From Nipponacmea schrenckii (Eukaryota > Mollusca > Gastropoda > Lottiidae): a stretch of 64,000 nt of DNA. Below are positions 1-11,880 of this stretch, in pieces. How positions within the stretch are numbered: the first letter of the stretch is position 1; every line of letters begins with the position of its first letter. The stretch lies in NCBI GenBank assembly GCA_030562195.1, contig JAUJPP010000011.1:5580001-5644000 (forward strand). Reading direction: 5' to 3'. The position numbers were made by a program, and so were the translations under genes. The notes under the pieces were generated by a model. That model made no database searches, had not been told where the DNA came from, and worked only from the letters and a program-made list of their open reading frames with translations.

Positions 1-123
1 AATCTAGACAAGCTCATAATCAAAGAAACGTTTCAGCAACAATTCAAATTCAAAATTCTGTACCAAACAAATTCAAGATAAAGTTCCAATATTTGGTAGA
101 CACACAAATCATACACTTTGGTA

Positions 124-484
124 TAAAAATGAAGGGAGCCGCGTTGGCTCTGTGAGTTAGACGCTCGTCGCTAACCTGGAAGGTCTAGGATTCAATCCCG
201 GTAAAGGTCGAGATGAACATTCGGATTTTTGAGCCCGGTTTCCCCTTGTCAGTGATGCAGGTCGGAGGGACTGGCAAGGAAAAAGCGTCTAGTCGTCCGG
301 ATGGGACAATAAACCGAGGCCCCATTTGCTACAGTCTGTACACGTTAAAGATCCCTCGACAGTTGGAGATCACAAAAAGAGTAGGCTAATGCCGCCGTCC
401 TGGTAACATTTCCCTCAAAGCCCGTCTTCATTAGCCCATAAAAGACAGAAGAGCAGGACATAAAACTCCATTCATTTCATTTTT
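124..484 (+). repeat. tRNA-derived SINE, near full length
   Basis: The head carries a degenerate tRNA-like promoter: an A-box-like stretch around 139-152 and a B-box-like stretch around 184-200 (aggattcaatccc). The body contains conserved blocks that recur across the window (GTCCGGATGGGACAATAAACCGAG-like block near 296-320, a block with GTTAAAGATCCCTCGACAG near 345-364) and the tail runs into ACTCCATTCATTTCATTTT. It is the best-preserved plus-strand copy of the family and serves as the reference for the other copies listed here. Class III (tRNA-type) promoter architecture is inferred from the boxes; no family name is claimed. Confidence 0.75.
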
Positions 485-944
485 CACACTGATTAAAAGT
501 TTACGAAAATGCATAACTCTCTCAGTTAGCGGCGCACGAAAACTTCCGGTTAATTGAATTAGTTATTATAGATAATTTTTATGGTTATGCCGGTGTAAAT
601 CAGAAATGTCGGCATAACCATAGAAATTATATTATGTAACGTTCATAAGCTACTACTATTGTATAGCATAAATCCATAAAACTAAGTCAGGTCTTCTCAA
701 AATAATTTCCCGCAGGGCCTCTGTGGTAAAAAAAGTAAGCAAGAAGCGCCACTTATCGATGCATTTAGTAAGATGTTAGGGGAGGGGGTAAGCAATGGCT
801 TTTCACGGAATAATAAGTTGAGGCGAGCTTGCATGCAAGGTAGGGCACCAGAAAAAAGATGTTATTTTTATTGCACTTATTTTAATACGTTGGCGACCTA
901 GCAGGAATTAAATTGAGACTAGACGGTAAATATCTTTCATGTGA
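485..944. other. Non-coding stretch with a 21-bp-arm hairpin
   Basis: No gene is seen. At 572-592 and 610-630 lies an inverted repeat with 21-base arms (one mismatch) around a 17-base loop. The arms read TATGGTTATGCCG and its complement at the loop side. The rest is unremarkable AT-rich sequence. Confidence 0.6.
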
Positions 945-1085
945 TGACCATCTAATGTCTGGTGAGGGCAGAGAACAATGCAGACAAAATGAAAGGAAAC
1001 CGAATCTAGACCTTTGCCGGGATTAAACCCTGGACCTTCAGGTTAGCGAGCAAACGTCTAACTCACTGAGCCACCGCGGCTTCTG
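945..1085 (-). repeat. SINE copy, head portion, reverse orientation
   Basis: Reading the minus strand from 1085 gives the same tRNA-like head as the SINE at 124: GGTGGCTCAGTGAGTTAGAC, then the B-box-like CCAGGGTTTAATCCCGG, then a truncated and degraded body. Confidence 0.7.
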
Positions 1086-2019
1086 AGGAGGACAGAGAGT
1101 TATTGTATTATGGGTGAATATCATGCCGCGATTACAATGAGCAATGCCCTCTCTTCTTCTCAATGATAGACCTTTAATTACTATAACAACTTACACTGTG
1201 GTGAAATAAAACATGGAAAATGTATAAATGTTTTAGTGGAAATTTTAAGGCGTATATTGGGCGCATACATCAAAGATTCGTAAAGAAAGAGAGAAGTTTT
1301 TTTTTTAATGATATTTTTTCTTCTTCTTGAAAAAATATGTCCGTGCGCCACATTAGCTGTGGCAATGCGCCACAAGTAGCACGCGCGTGCCAACAGTTTA
1401 TACGTCGGATTTTTGGCCCGTCGAATTTTCTCCATAAAATCCGTCATTGATGCGACTGCAGACGATTTGATTTATACTGTCGGATCGTCGACGAATTTTT
1501 ACTGAAAAATCAGAATGGCTGCCATAAATAAAAAAGGACTTCTTCTGTTAAATATTGTTGATAAACAACTATAACGAAAACGAATGGTAGTATTATTAAT
1601 CACTATTTTGAAATACCACAACATTCATTTACGAAACTGTGTATTTTTAATCAGCTTTATTCTTTAAAAATGCAAAGACACATTCTGATAAAAATAATCG
1701 TCGCATACGATCCTGTAAGCGGAAAAGAAGAAATCCGGGTTGGTTAAGTCATGTTTTCGATCTATATAGCGATGCACACTTTACAAAACCATTTTGATTA
1801 ATACTAAAGGAACTTTGCAATTTATCTTGGAAAAAGTTCAGATGCGACTTATCAAGGAAGTGGTTTGTGAATAACCGATATCTCCTGGTATATGTACCTT
1901 AAACGCGAAAATTCCTGAGACATTTTGCTAATTTTTTAGTATTTGATTACAAGCGTTAATCAATGACTTTTTTATGAATCAAAAGGTAGATGTCAATACG
2001 ACTCGCAGGTCAAGTTGCC
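1086..2019. other. No gene seen
   Basis: AT-rich sequence with an 88-codon open stretch on the minus strand at 1181-1447 that has no protein-like features, splice signals or homology I recognise. Confidence 0.6.
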
Positions 2020-2542
2020 CTCTCACCATATCCTTCAGTTTAATAATCGGCTAATGTTTTCATCATTCCTCGTCACGTGATCAACACCGACATTTATGTT
2101 GCTTATCTAATAGGTTGTTTAAGGTCAGCTAACTTGAGCGTGGGAGGTTTGCAGAAATATAATACCTAGATGAAATTGGCGACAGGAAATGACAGGGAAA
2201 AGTCAGAGCTGTGAACCGCTCTAAGCGTGGCGAAAAACGTTATCCCCATGCTTTGTAGCCCTTCAGCCTTCTACTCTGCTGTCGTAAGTAGAACCCTCTC
2301 TCAACAGTTAAGTGTAATTCTACATTTACGACGGGAAACAGAGTAACCTGATATGATTTTGATAAACCGAAAATTTATCATTCCTAAACTGGAAATGATT
2401 CAAAGATTTGAGGACTAAGTAATGCACCGTCAAAAACCTGTAAAAAAAATCTATATCGATCAGATAATTTGACTCGAAAATTTCTAATATTTTCATAGAT
2501 TTTTTTCTTTAGAAAAATTGTATCTCTTAAAGCATACGTGTA

Positions 2543-5476
2543 CCCCTTTCACACTGCACAACTGGATTATTGCATTCGGTTATAACCGAATAGACAGATC
2601 AGTTCGATTCGATTCGGTTTACGTTCACATTGCAGATAGCAGCTTTCGCACTACCAAGCAAAGTTATCCATATAACATTTTATTTTTTAGTAAAGCGTCT
2701 TGTCACGTGACAAAACACAATAAGCGGGATTGAACCTCCTTCTTCAATAATAAAAAAAATATGTAAATAATAACTATCATTTTTCGCTCCCTTTTCATGT
2801 CCATATGATGTCCACAATCGTTTTTTTGTGATTTTCAAGTATTTTCATAACGTTTCCGCCAAGAGGAGACGCCATTTTGAAGTTTTTATACACGTGATAC
2901 ATCACATGATATACCTATCCGGATAACTTCTTGTTTGGTTTCGCACTGGAACTTTAAAGAATCGTATCCAGATGAAAATCATCTATGGACATAGATTGTT
3001 CTATCCGGATAACTTCTTGTTATAGCCGAATAATTTTATTTTATTTTTTTTTATTTTTTTTTTTATTTTTTTTTTTTTTTTATTTTATTCAAAGATAAAT
3101 TAAATACATGCCATGTGAAAGAAAATAGTTTTCGACCAGAACAGAAAGTTATAAAAGGAAAGTAAAAAAATATAGAAATATGAAATGCTTGAAGTCATGA
3201 TGAAATTCATCTTAAGGATAACCCATAAAGCATGAGTAATATCCTCATTAGCTTATTTCCAATGTGGTCCTGAGAGGAATTAAATCATGAAATCTGTTGG
3301 GAGGAAGTGATGGTGGTGTGTAACATATATCATTAAATTGATAACAAATAATAAAGTATCACAGATAGGAAATTACAAAAATTTACAGACTCTGATTCTT
3401 AAATAGGTGTTTTTTAATTTGCATGTTTGAAATTTTGTATGTTTTTTATAGATTTTATTTCATTTGGAAGATCGTTCCATAGTTTTATACCTGTTACAAA
3501 TGAAATTTTGCCATAATTAGGATCAATTTTGTACTTGGCGGGATATTGAGTTATCAAACGCGATTGAAATTACTTTACAGATAGGATGGACAATTTTTGT
3601 GATTTTTTTTATGGACATGGTTAAGTTTCAATTGAATTACCCTATTTTCAATATTCAATAAGTTGGTATTTTGATGACATTCCTTTGAGATATGCTCTCT
3701 TGGTAACATATCATTTATGAATCTAATAATTTTGTTATGTAAAGTTTGTAATTTGATTTTTAGTTTCTTTGTTAAGCCAGTGTACCATGCTGAGCAGGAA
3801 TAATCAAAGTGGCATCAAATTAAAGCTGAGCATAGTAACTTTCTGGACTTAAAATTCAACCATTTATTTTATTTAAACAGAAATTTTAATCGACTATTTG
3901 CCTTTTTCACAATATTTGCCACAATTATATTACCTGATAAAAGGCTGTCAATATTTAAACCAAGATATTGAACATTGTCCGTTGAATGGATGACATGGTT
4001 ATCTCATTGAACAGCGAAGTGACCTACTCTGTTCAATTAACGCTTTGACCCAAAGATCATTCACTCTGTTTTTTCCAAGATGTAGTGACAATCTTTTATC
4101 AATCAACCAGTTTGAACAACATTTTAGGGCATCCCCTCGTTTTTCTGATATGACCGTGGGATCACGATGTGAAAAAAGAATGGCACTGTCATCAGCATAG
4201 AGGATTAATTTGCAGTCAGAAGGAATGCTAATAACCATGTCATTCACGTAACATAGAAATAATAAGGGTCCTAAAATGCTCCCCTGTGGTACTCCACATG
4301 TAACACTTGCTGGATCTGAGAAAGTTTTTCCTACATTGACAATTTGTTGCCGTTCAGACAAATAAGACCTGAACCATTCCACAGACTCCACGTCCATGAT
4401 TTGAAGCTTTTTGCAAAGGATATCATGATTTACGGTATCGAAGGCGTTTTGGAGATCAAGTAGGATCATTCCAGTAAGTTCACCTTTGGACTTCTGGACC
4501 TTCAGATAATCCAGCTAGTGAATAAGGCAAGTATCTGTAGAGTGTGAACTTCTTAAACCTGATTGAAATTCAAAAAGCAGATTATTTTTGGCAAGATAAT
4601 GGTCTAGTTTTTCTAAAATCATTGACACTATACTTAAAATACTAACAGGGCGGTAGTTGCTTACATCCAATGAACTATTTTTCTTTAAAAAAAGGGTTTC
4701 ACTCTTGCTAATTTTATGTCACCTGGGACGTCATTCTCTGTGATTGACTTATTAATGAGGAATGCAATAGGTCGCTTAAGAATAACAGCTCCATCTTTCA
4801 AAAACCGTGCAGGGATTTCATCAAGGCCAGTGCTCTTGCTTGTATTCAAAGAGAAAAGTTCCTTACAGATGAACTCCTCACTGACTGGCTGAAGTCTAAA
4901 AGAGTTACTACTTACCTTGACTTTATAGTAGTCATTTAGTAAGGTGGAGCCAATGCTGTACAGATCAAGAGATATTGATAGCTTCTCAACAAGATTTGAG
5001 GCTACAGTAGTGAAAAATTCATTAAAAAGATAACAAACAGATTTTGAATCAGGGATGTTATTATCATTAACCTTTAATACAATGTTCGAATTGCTTTTCT
5101 TACTATCTTTGTATCCGAGTGTTTTCAAATTTTGCCAAAGTTTTTTCGAATTTATTATGTTTTGTTCCAGTTTATTTTCTAAGTAGGAAAGTTTTGCTTT
5201 CTTGATTTCCCTGTGGTTTTTATTTCTAATTTTGAAAAAATGTTTCGTTGAGTCCTTTGATTTTCAAAAGGTGGAAAGAGACCCTTCTCGTTCTTGAATT
5301 AAGTTAAGAATCGCGTTGCTCATCCATGGTTCAGTCCTCTGTTTTAATCTTCTATGTTTTTAGGTGCAATTTCGTTGAGTACACTGTATGAGGTATCCTT
5401 GACTAGTGTGAAAGCAACTGGAAGTTATTCGGATCGAACTGGACAGAACCGAATTTCTTTTACAGTGCGAAACGGG
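2543..5476. mobile_element. TIR-bounded DNA element with a nested LINE
   Basis: The left end at 2543 reads CCCCTTTCACACTGCACAA; the right end, read on the minus strand from 5476, reads CCCGTTTCGCACTGTAAAA, 15 of 19 matching. Both ends are flanked by TA, consistent with a TA target duplication. It interrupts one arm of the tyrosinase inverted repeat exactly where the other arm lacks it. No transposase is seen, so it looks non-autonomous. Its middle is occupied by the retrotransposon at 3030-5400. Superfamily is not assigned. Confidence 0.55.
3030..5400 (-). mobile_element. Truncated non-LTR retrotransposon (CR1/Jockey-like), broken
   Basis: On the minus strand the remains of ORF2 run from about 5340 (EPWMSNAILNLIQERE-like linker typical of CR1/Jockey-type ORF2) through a finger/palm N-terminal part at 5128-4685 (STGLDEIPARFLKDGA) to the palm at 4469-3999. 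The palm holds LLDLQNAFDTVNHDIL, GVPQGSILGPLLF and the catalytic YADDSAIL. The reading frame is broken between these pieces and after 4000. The 3' end is marked on the plus strand by the T/TTTTA-rich tract at 3030-3085, i.e. an A-rich tail on the minus strand. The 5' part including the endonuclease is missing. Reverse transcriptase motifs are intact but the copy cannot encode a full protein. Confidence 0.85.
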
Positions 5477-5583
5477 TATTACAGATAAATAAAAGAAAAA
5501 TCAGTACGAAAACAAAGCGTGACAAATTGATTATGGTTTTATAAAATATATTATAATGACAGGAAATGGTCTATTACGGATGG

Positions 5584-5591
5584 TATTTAAG
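5584..5591 (+). promoter_or_regulatory. Candidate TATA box of left tyrosinase gene
   Basis: TATTTAAG lies about 75 bases before a GTATGT donor at 5661 and is conserved in the opposite arm (14733-14740 on the minus strand). No transcription start can be proven from sequence. Confidence 0.35.
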
Positions 5592-5929
5592 GCTGTGTTA
5601 CCTAGTTTTAATCTGTTTTCTACTCTAAGAAGTTCTACAGTGCAGACTTATATCATTCAGGTATGTTTTACTTATTTTGCATTTCTAAAGTTACTTAGAT
5701 CTTTTCAAATACGACATATATAATTTTTCTGGCATATATTACACGTCTGATTTTAAATGCTAAAGATAATTACTTGTCCTACAAATTCATAATACTTTTA
5801 TAACAGTTAGGATTTACATCAATATTTAAACAAAATTGTGTTTTATATAGGCGAAGGTGGCTCAGTTTCTTCAGCAATAGTGTAAATTGTATAACAGGCA
5901 GGGCACCGGGATACACTCATTCCATTATC

Positions 5930-8045
5930 ATGTCTGAAACAAGTCAACAACAAGGGGTTACTGGGTGAGTAAAATTTGAATTGAATATTTCAAAATGAAA
6001 TGAAATGCAGTTTAATGCCTTAACTTTCTATGAAGACGGGTGTGACCTTTCAGAGACAACGACCTACGGCCAGTTTCCAAATATTGAAAGATCTATAATG
6101 TAACCTAGTACCCTATCCGAATAGGTTATGAGTTGTATCATTTTAATTTGCTTGAGGTGAAAGTTCGAGAAGAATTAACTCGTCCTGGGCATCCGCACAA
6201 AATTCTGATTCAGGAGTAGTTGAAATATAATATATAAAATAATAAAAATATAAAATGTTTTTTTTTTTCAGTTATCGCGTCAGATATTCACTACGTCAAC
6301 TTGAAGAATTCCCTCAAAAGAAGAACGACTATCTCAAAGCATGGAAACTCATTAAAGAGTTGCCGCCATCCAACCCTAATTCATATTGGTCCATTGCAAC
6401 GTATCATGGCATGCCGTTTAAAGAGAGAAGAGTAGAACCTAAAGACCTGAAAAGTCCTAATGAAGCATGGAGTGGTTACTGTCAACATGCGAATGTTCTG
6501 TTTCCATTATGGCATCGGTTTTATTGTCTACGAATGGAGCAAGCCTTACAGACAGTTCTACCGGATGGCGATGTTGCCCTGCATTACTGGGACACCACGT
6601 CTGACAAAAGCAGAGAAGAGGGTCTTCCCCCTATACTGGTAGAGTCAACAGTAACAATCGATGGCGACCCGAATGTACCAAATCCTTTACTAAACTTTAC
6701 CTTGCCACGAGAGATAGAGGACGGTACTGATAAATATTACGTTAAACCGAAGGGATATACGACGGTACGATATCCTTACTCAGGCATAGTTAGCCCTGAA
6801 GAGGCTCGGGTGGTTTCTGAAAACCATAATATCACAGTAGACGGAATGAATAAAACACCCACTGAGCTTCTTCAAACAAATATTGTATGGTTCATAGAAA
6901 ATGGAAGATATCCAGTCAGGGAACCCAACAGCGTCTATTCTGAGTTCGAAGATTGCCTGAAATGTGACGACTACAATATGTTCTCAAACACCACCTCGTC
7001 AGATCATGGTGAATCGAGCTTAGAACAACCCCACAATGACATCCATTTAGCAATCGGCGGTTTCACCCAACCTGATAATCCCAAGGAGTATTTTGGAATC
7101 ATTCAGGGGTCCAATGGCGATATGGGTGCCAATGAAGCTGCTGCTTTTGATCCAATATTTTTCGCCCATCACAGTAACATTGATCGTGTATTTTGGATGT
7201 GGCAGAGAAAATGGGGTAAACAGCTTGAGATAAACATCAGACCTGAAACACCTGGACCGGGTCACGAATCTGGAACGTCAACAAAAGGCCAAGGACCAAC
7301 ACCAAATCAAACTCCCGATCAAGAATTATCCATGGACACGATCCTGTATCCGTTTCAAGACGAATACGGCGTTCCTAGAACAAGTAACGATTGTGTGGAT
7401 ATCGAAGGTCAACTTGGATACACCTACTCTATCGGCTCCTTAGAAGATTTAATCAAACCATCCCCTCCATCACGACTTTATACACTAGTCATTGAGAACC
7501 TGGAGGAGATTGAAACGGAGTTGAGAAGGATGACTCAAGTTGATGTAAATCAGAAATTGAAAGTTGTAATCTATTTGTCTAAGTTTGTTGCTAAATATCC
7601 TCTATGGGAAAAATTTTCTCTTTTACGACCATCAGTTTCGGGCGGCTTTCGTTTTGCCGATAGAAAATGGAAACGATATTTCGTTTTCAAGGTATCTAAC
7701 TTAGATAAAGATGCTTATCCTGGTTCATTTCTTGTTAGAATATACAGGAAGATGTCAGATAGGCTGATATTTTTAGGAAATCGAGGTGTTCTTGATCGAT
7801 GGAATAGAAAGGTATGTTCGAATTGTCAAAATCGTAGATTTACTTCACTGGGATTCCGTCTAGCTGTAGACTCTCCCTTTGATCCCAATCATATCGTGGC
7901 ACACCTTGTATCTAAAGATCCTTTGACAGGGAAGGAAGTCATAACTGATCTGGGTGTCAATTATCAGCCTGGTGCTTCTAAACCAGGATCTCAAATTAAA
8001 CCATCATTCCATTTTGCTGTAAGGTTTGATGAAACCAGAGATTAA
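5930..8045 (+). CDS. Fungal-type tyrosinase, left copy (2 coding exons, 602 aa)
   Basis: Type-3 copper tyrosinase/polyphenol oxidase, expected to hydroxylate monophenols and oxidise diphenols to quinones. Coding exons are 5930-5964 and 6272-8045, with intron 5965-6271 (GTGAGT donor, T-rich tract and CAG acceptor). The apparent ATG at 6255 is inside that tract and is not the start. The true start MSETSQQQ at 5930 is the first Met after an upstream stop. Copper A ligands are H57, H84 and H93, with C82 two before H84 (thioether Cys as in fungal enzymes). Copper B ligands are H266, H270 and H312, in a FFAHHSNIDR context. E263 (water keeper) and N267 (activity controller) are present, arguing for monophenolase ability. 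After a GYTY motif comes a C-terminal domain with CSNC, like the shielding domain of ascomycete tyrosinases. No signal peptide or membrane segment is seen. A 5' UTR intron (5661-5850) is likely. Confidence 0.92.
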
Positions 8046-8298
8046 CACCTTTTTCGCTATGAAAACTGAAAGCTTTTTATTTGATATACGTATTCATTTT
8101 TATTTTATGTGTTTTAATATTTCATGCTTTATTCTGGTGTTATTATTTTGAAGCTTTTGTTTTACTTACTGCATATTTCCTTACCTATCTTTCATTTTAT
8201 GTTCACTATTAACTTTACTATATAATGAATTTATATTTATCTGAAATGAATAGCATGCGCGCAATCCGTTTATTCAATTGCTTGAAATAGGCTTTCAT

Positions 8299-8304
8299 AA
8301 TAAA
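8299..8304 (+). terminator. Candidate poly(A) signal, left tyrosinase
   Basis: AATAAA about 250 bases after the stop codon, conserved in the other arm at 12131-12136 (minus strand). Confidence 0.4.
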
Positions 8305-8313
8305 TACGATAAA

Positions 8314-8460
8314 ATGAAAGGAAGTGGAGTTTGCTTTCTACTTTTCTGCCTCGGCTTCGTGTTACAGTGTTCTTATATGGAACTAGAAAAGCGCTTACCT
8401 AGTAACGACAAATCTGTTACCATCCCCGTCGCTAGGGCTACATTGGTGCAGGGGCTCTAA
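8314..8460 (+). CDS. Small ORF with signal-peptide-like start, left copy (48 aa)
   Basis: Not a recognised gene. From the ATG at 8314 the product begins MKGSGVCFLLFCLGFVLQCS, a classic short signal-peptide profile, then a polar tail to a stop at 8458-8460. It is on the same strand as the tyrosinase, 270 bases after its stop, so it may only be 3' UTR. The copy in the right arm (12121-11975, minus) keeps the full length but differs at about five residues in 60 codons of open frame. That is a higher rate than the tyrosinase itself, which argues against strong constraint. There is no splice donor that clearly extends it. Confidence 0.2.
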   Translation: MKGSGVCFLLFCLGFVLQCSYMELEKRLPSNDKSVTIPVARATLVQGL

Positions 8461-8739
8461 TTGCATTCCCCTGATCTTCCCCTTCCAAATGTTATTACAG
8501 AAAATAGACGTCCAGGAAAAATATTTCTAAGGCGTCAAAATCCAAATCCAAATGTGTGTATCTTTATGAAAATAATCTCTGCTAACTGAAGAGGGAGGGA
8601 GAACCCCATACCCCCACCACCACCAGTGTCCCCTACCCTAACAATGGGGATCAATTCTGATCATTGCATTTCATTAAATCTAAAAAAAAATTCTTTTATC
8701 AGGATGTTGACTATAATATTTTGGTATAGAAGAATTTCT

Positions 8740-10045
8740 ATATTGACTTAAACAAGGATATACGAGAAGGAAAATAAACTCATCTTATATACACAAGAAA
8801 ATTCACAAAAAATTCTGCACTTTCTGGGTGTTTTATTAAATCGACCGGTTTCAATTTCTAACTTCATACTTCCGCTACAAAAAAGGCTAAATATTTCAAC
8901 ATTCTTCTTATTTTTAACAAATGACAAAAAAGGCTCAGAATTAAAACCGTTCTTAAATTCATTATAATATACAAGTTTTAAATGAAAAGGACAATTCGCC
9001 ATACCAACTTTGAACAAAATTATCACGTTTTTTAATAATTGTAAAACATGAATCATTTAGAAAAGATTGATTATTCCATATACCAGAAAGTCCTTGATTT
9101 TCTAATTCAGCTTTAACAAAGTATACCCAGTTTTTCTTATCAGTCCGTAAATTTATATAAACATCAAATACCAACAAAATACGCTTAGATATAATATCAA
9201 ACCAATATTCAAATAGATGAAATTTTCTAATAATATAATGGATATCTACCCAATCCCCCTTGCAAGACACTAATATTTGTACTTTTGAGAACACTTAATA
9301 TTCGTCTAAGAAATTATTTGTGTAATTTGGCGACATCTTTTCCTGCGTTAAAACCCCACATCATACGACTTTAATTTAATTTAGAGGCTACTAATGAATA
9401 AAATAATTTTATTTGATAATATATTGAAATTATAAACGTTAAATATTTATATATAATATAATTATATATTAACCATAAAATAGGTTCCTACTATGATCAT
9501 ATAACCGTTTCTGTGTTTTGGTGAAACTACCATTACTACTATATAAAAGAATATCTAAATAAACAAAAGAGTCAACAATCTCAAATTCTTTGTCATTTAT
9601 AAACCATTTTAGAAATGCTGGTTGTCTCCCCTACCTGTATATACATGTAACTATTTTGGATTTGTTTTCAATTATTAACATATTCCATCGCTTACAATAT
9701 TCATATTTAGTTTATAACATTTTCAAAGTACAGTACCGTCTGTAAAGAGTAACTAAAAAAAAATAATAATAACAACAATTTCATCATTTAGGCTACTGTC
9801 CACTATGTATCTAAATCTGGCACAAAAAGTAGAAAAAGAATGCGGATAAAGGCTCACCTTGCTTGACACCAAAGTAAGACCTTGTAAGCTGCACAAATGT
9901 GATAGCTCTCGAAAAGATCTATCCATTGATATATTATATTTTGTTGTACGATGCAAACTTTCCGTTTTATCACCATTTGAAAATTGACAATTTCATCGTT
10001 AAAAACTGGTTGTTGAATTATGCGTTTAGGCGATCTACATGACAC
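8740..10045 (-). mobile_element. Non-LTR retrotransposon ORF2 remnant (RT to C-terminus)
   Basis: Read on the minus strand, frames with stops spell a decayed ORF2. Around 9880-9800 there is a degenerate GVKQGEPLSPF-like RT motif. Around 9740-9480 there is a thumb-like region (YCKRWNMLIIENKSK, then WFINDKEFEIVDSFVYLD and TQKRLYDHS). From 9294 to 8748 comes the C-terminal part with WVYFVKAELENQGLSGIWNN and a Cys-containing end. The element is opposite in orientation to the upstream tyrosinase and its 3' end falls inside the inverted-repeat arm. The other arm keeps only the C-terminal part (11278-11880). Clade not assigned. Confidence 0.7.
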
Positions 10046-10049
10046 GAGT

Positions 10050-11270
10050 TTCAGCGAACCGATTATGCTTTGAAATAAAACGACTTATACTCTGTAAAAT
10101 AACGTTACTGTTCTAAGAATACTTTAAGGGGCAGTTTTAAAGCGTATATCAAAACTGCTACGCACTGCGTCAGAACCTCGCGAAGCCTGGGGATCTAGTA
10201 TTTTATTATTTTTTTTGCGATTCTTGGATGAGTTTGCAGACAAACTGGTAAAATGTACAGAAATTCTAAATCTACAGTTGATCTTAGAATGATTTCTATA
10301 ATCAAATAAAACGAAAACCGGAAGATCTTTCTCTAACCGGAAGTGTGAACCGGAAGTTGAGGTTTTTTTGCTTTAGCAAATTTAATTTCAGTTCAATTTT
10401 GACCGGATTTTCAGATTTGAAAACTTCAATGTATTTGTCAACTAACAATTCTAGGTTATATGCAATTCGGTTAAATCTTTTACCCACGATTTGCAATTCA
10501 ATATTCAAGGGTCATCGGCAAAAATTTCAGACCGTAATTTCTCGTGTAATATAAATGGCAAAATTTTGAAACTTTACCAGTTGATTACAATTTTTTTTAA
10601 ATTTTGAAAAAAAATTTCTTCTTCTGGTTTAAATGACGTAATTACGTAACTTCCGGCCTATAACAGCTAGGTGAAAAGTGAAAACTGTTTTATAAATAAC
10701 TTGTCAATAGTAATCGATTTGACATAAATAATTAGGTCAAGCTTCCATATCGGCCGCCATTTTGAATTTTCGTTACAATTCTTAAAGCCGAAATTCAGAC
10801 ACTGTTGATAGACCGATTTTAATGAAATTTAGCACATAGATACAGTGGATAGTTATCTACCTTTTCTTGGAGACTGTTTTTTAAATTTCGTATTTTTTTC
10901 GAATTATTCAAATTTCGATTTTTTCAAAATTAGGTCACTTTAACGGCTACAGAAGGTGTGACCCATTTAATCTGTGACCTGAAAATAAGGTCAAATAATA
11001 TTCAATATATTGTCTACGAGGAGGTATTTTTTTGATTTGGCTTACTTAAAAAATTCATAGAGATAAGTGTACTTAAATACAGCAAAAATTGATAATTTTC
11101 ATATTTTCGCCATCTTTAACCGTTACGGAAGGTGTGACCTAATTATTTTATGAGTTTGAAAACTAGGTAAAATGATATTCAATATATTGTCTAGATATAG
11201 GTCATTGCAAATTTAGCCTACATAATATTTTAAGGCTGTCGAAATACGTTCATAATTTTAAGCAATTCTA
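10050..11270. other. Spacer between inverted arms; internal direct repeat
   Basis: No gene seen. Two diverged direct copies share GAAGGTGTGACC and a block with ATTCAATATATTGTCTA: about 10925-11025 and about 11105-11200. The rest is AT-rich. Confidence 0.5.
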
Positions 11271-11277
11271 GTTTAAA

Positions 11278-11424
11278 TATTGGTTTGATATTATAGCCAA
11301 GTGTTGGTTTGATATTATAGCCAAGTGTTGGTTTGATATTATAGCCAAGTGTTGGTTTGATATTATAGCCAAGTGTTGGTTTGATATTATAGCCAAGTGT
11401 TGGTTTGATATTATAGCCAAGTGT
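11278..11424 (+). repeat. 24-bp tandem repeat, about 6 copies, in frame in a LINE ORF
   Basis: Unit GTTGGTTTGATATTATAGCC plus AAGT, six nearly perfect copies. In the frame of the following LINE fragment each unit reads WFDIIAKC, so the expansion preserves the reading frame. The unexpanded equivalent in the left arm reads YWFDIISKR (minus strand, near 9205-9180). Confidence 0.9.
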
Positions 11425-11880
11425 ATCGTGTTGGTATTTGATGTTTATATGAATTTACGGACTGATAAGAAAAACTGGGTATACTTTGTTAAAGCTGAAT
11501 TAGAAAATCAAGGACTTTCTGGTATATGGAATAATCAATCTTTTCTAAATGATTCATGTTTTACAATTATTAAAAAACGTGATAATTTTGTTCAAAGTTG
11601 GTATGGCGAATTGTCCTTTTCATTTAAAACTTGTATATTATAATGAATTTAAGAACGGTTTTAATTCTGAGCTTTATTTGTCATTTGTTAAAAATTAAAA
11701 CTATGTTGAAATATTAAGCCTTTTTCGAAGTGGAAGCATGAAGTTAAAAATTGAAACCAGTCGATTTAATATAACACCCAGAAAGTGCAGAATATGTCAA
11801 TTTTGTGAATTATCTTGTGTATAGAAGATGAGTTTCATTTCCTTCTCGTATGTCCTTGATTTAATGAAATGCACTGATCA
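11278..11880 (+). pseudogene. LINE ORF2 C-terminal fragment, right arm
   Basis: This mirrors the left-arm fragment at 9225-8748. It reads LVFDVYMNLRTDKKNWVYFV from 11428 and runs open to 11643; beyond that the frame is broken by a stop near 11695. A Cys-rich end follows (RKCRICQFCELSC near 11775-11820), as at the C-terminus of many non-LTR ORF2 proteins. Transcriptionally it faces the tyrosinase gene of this arm. Confidence 0.7.

Noticed and set aside
6255..6271. ATG at 6255 as tyrosinase start (and the equivalent at 14166)
   Set aside because: These codons are the T-rich tract and AG of a splice acceptor; an upstream exon supplies the start.
5930..8045. Hemocyanin functional unit
   Set aside because: Single-domain length, HND/GHxG-type CuB context, absence of a hemocyanin-type beta-sandwich pattern and presence of a CSNC C-terminal domain fit tyrosinase better.
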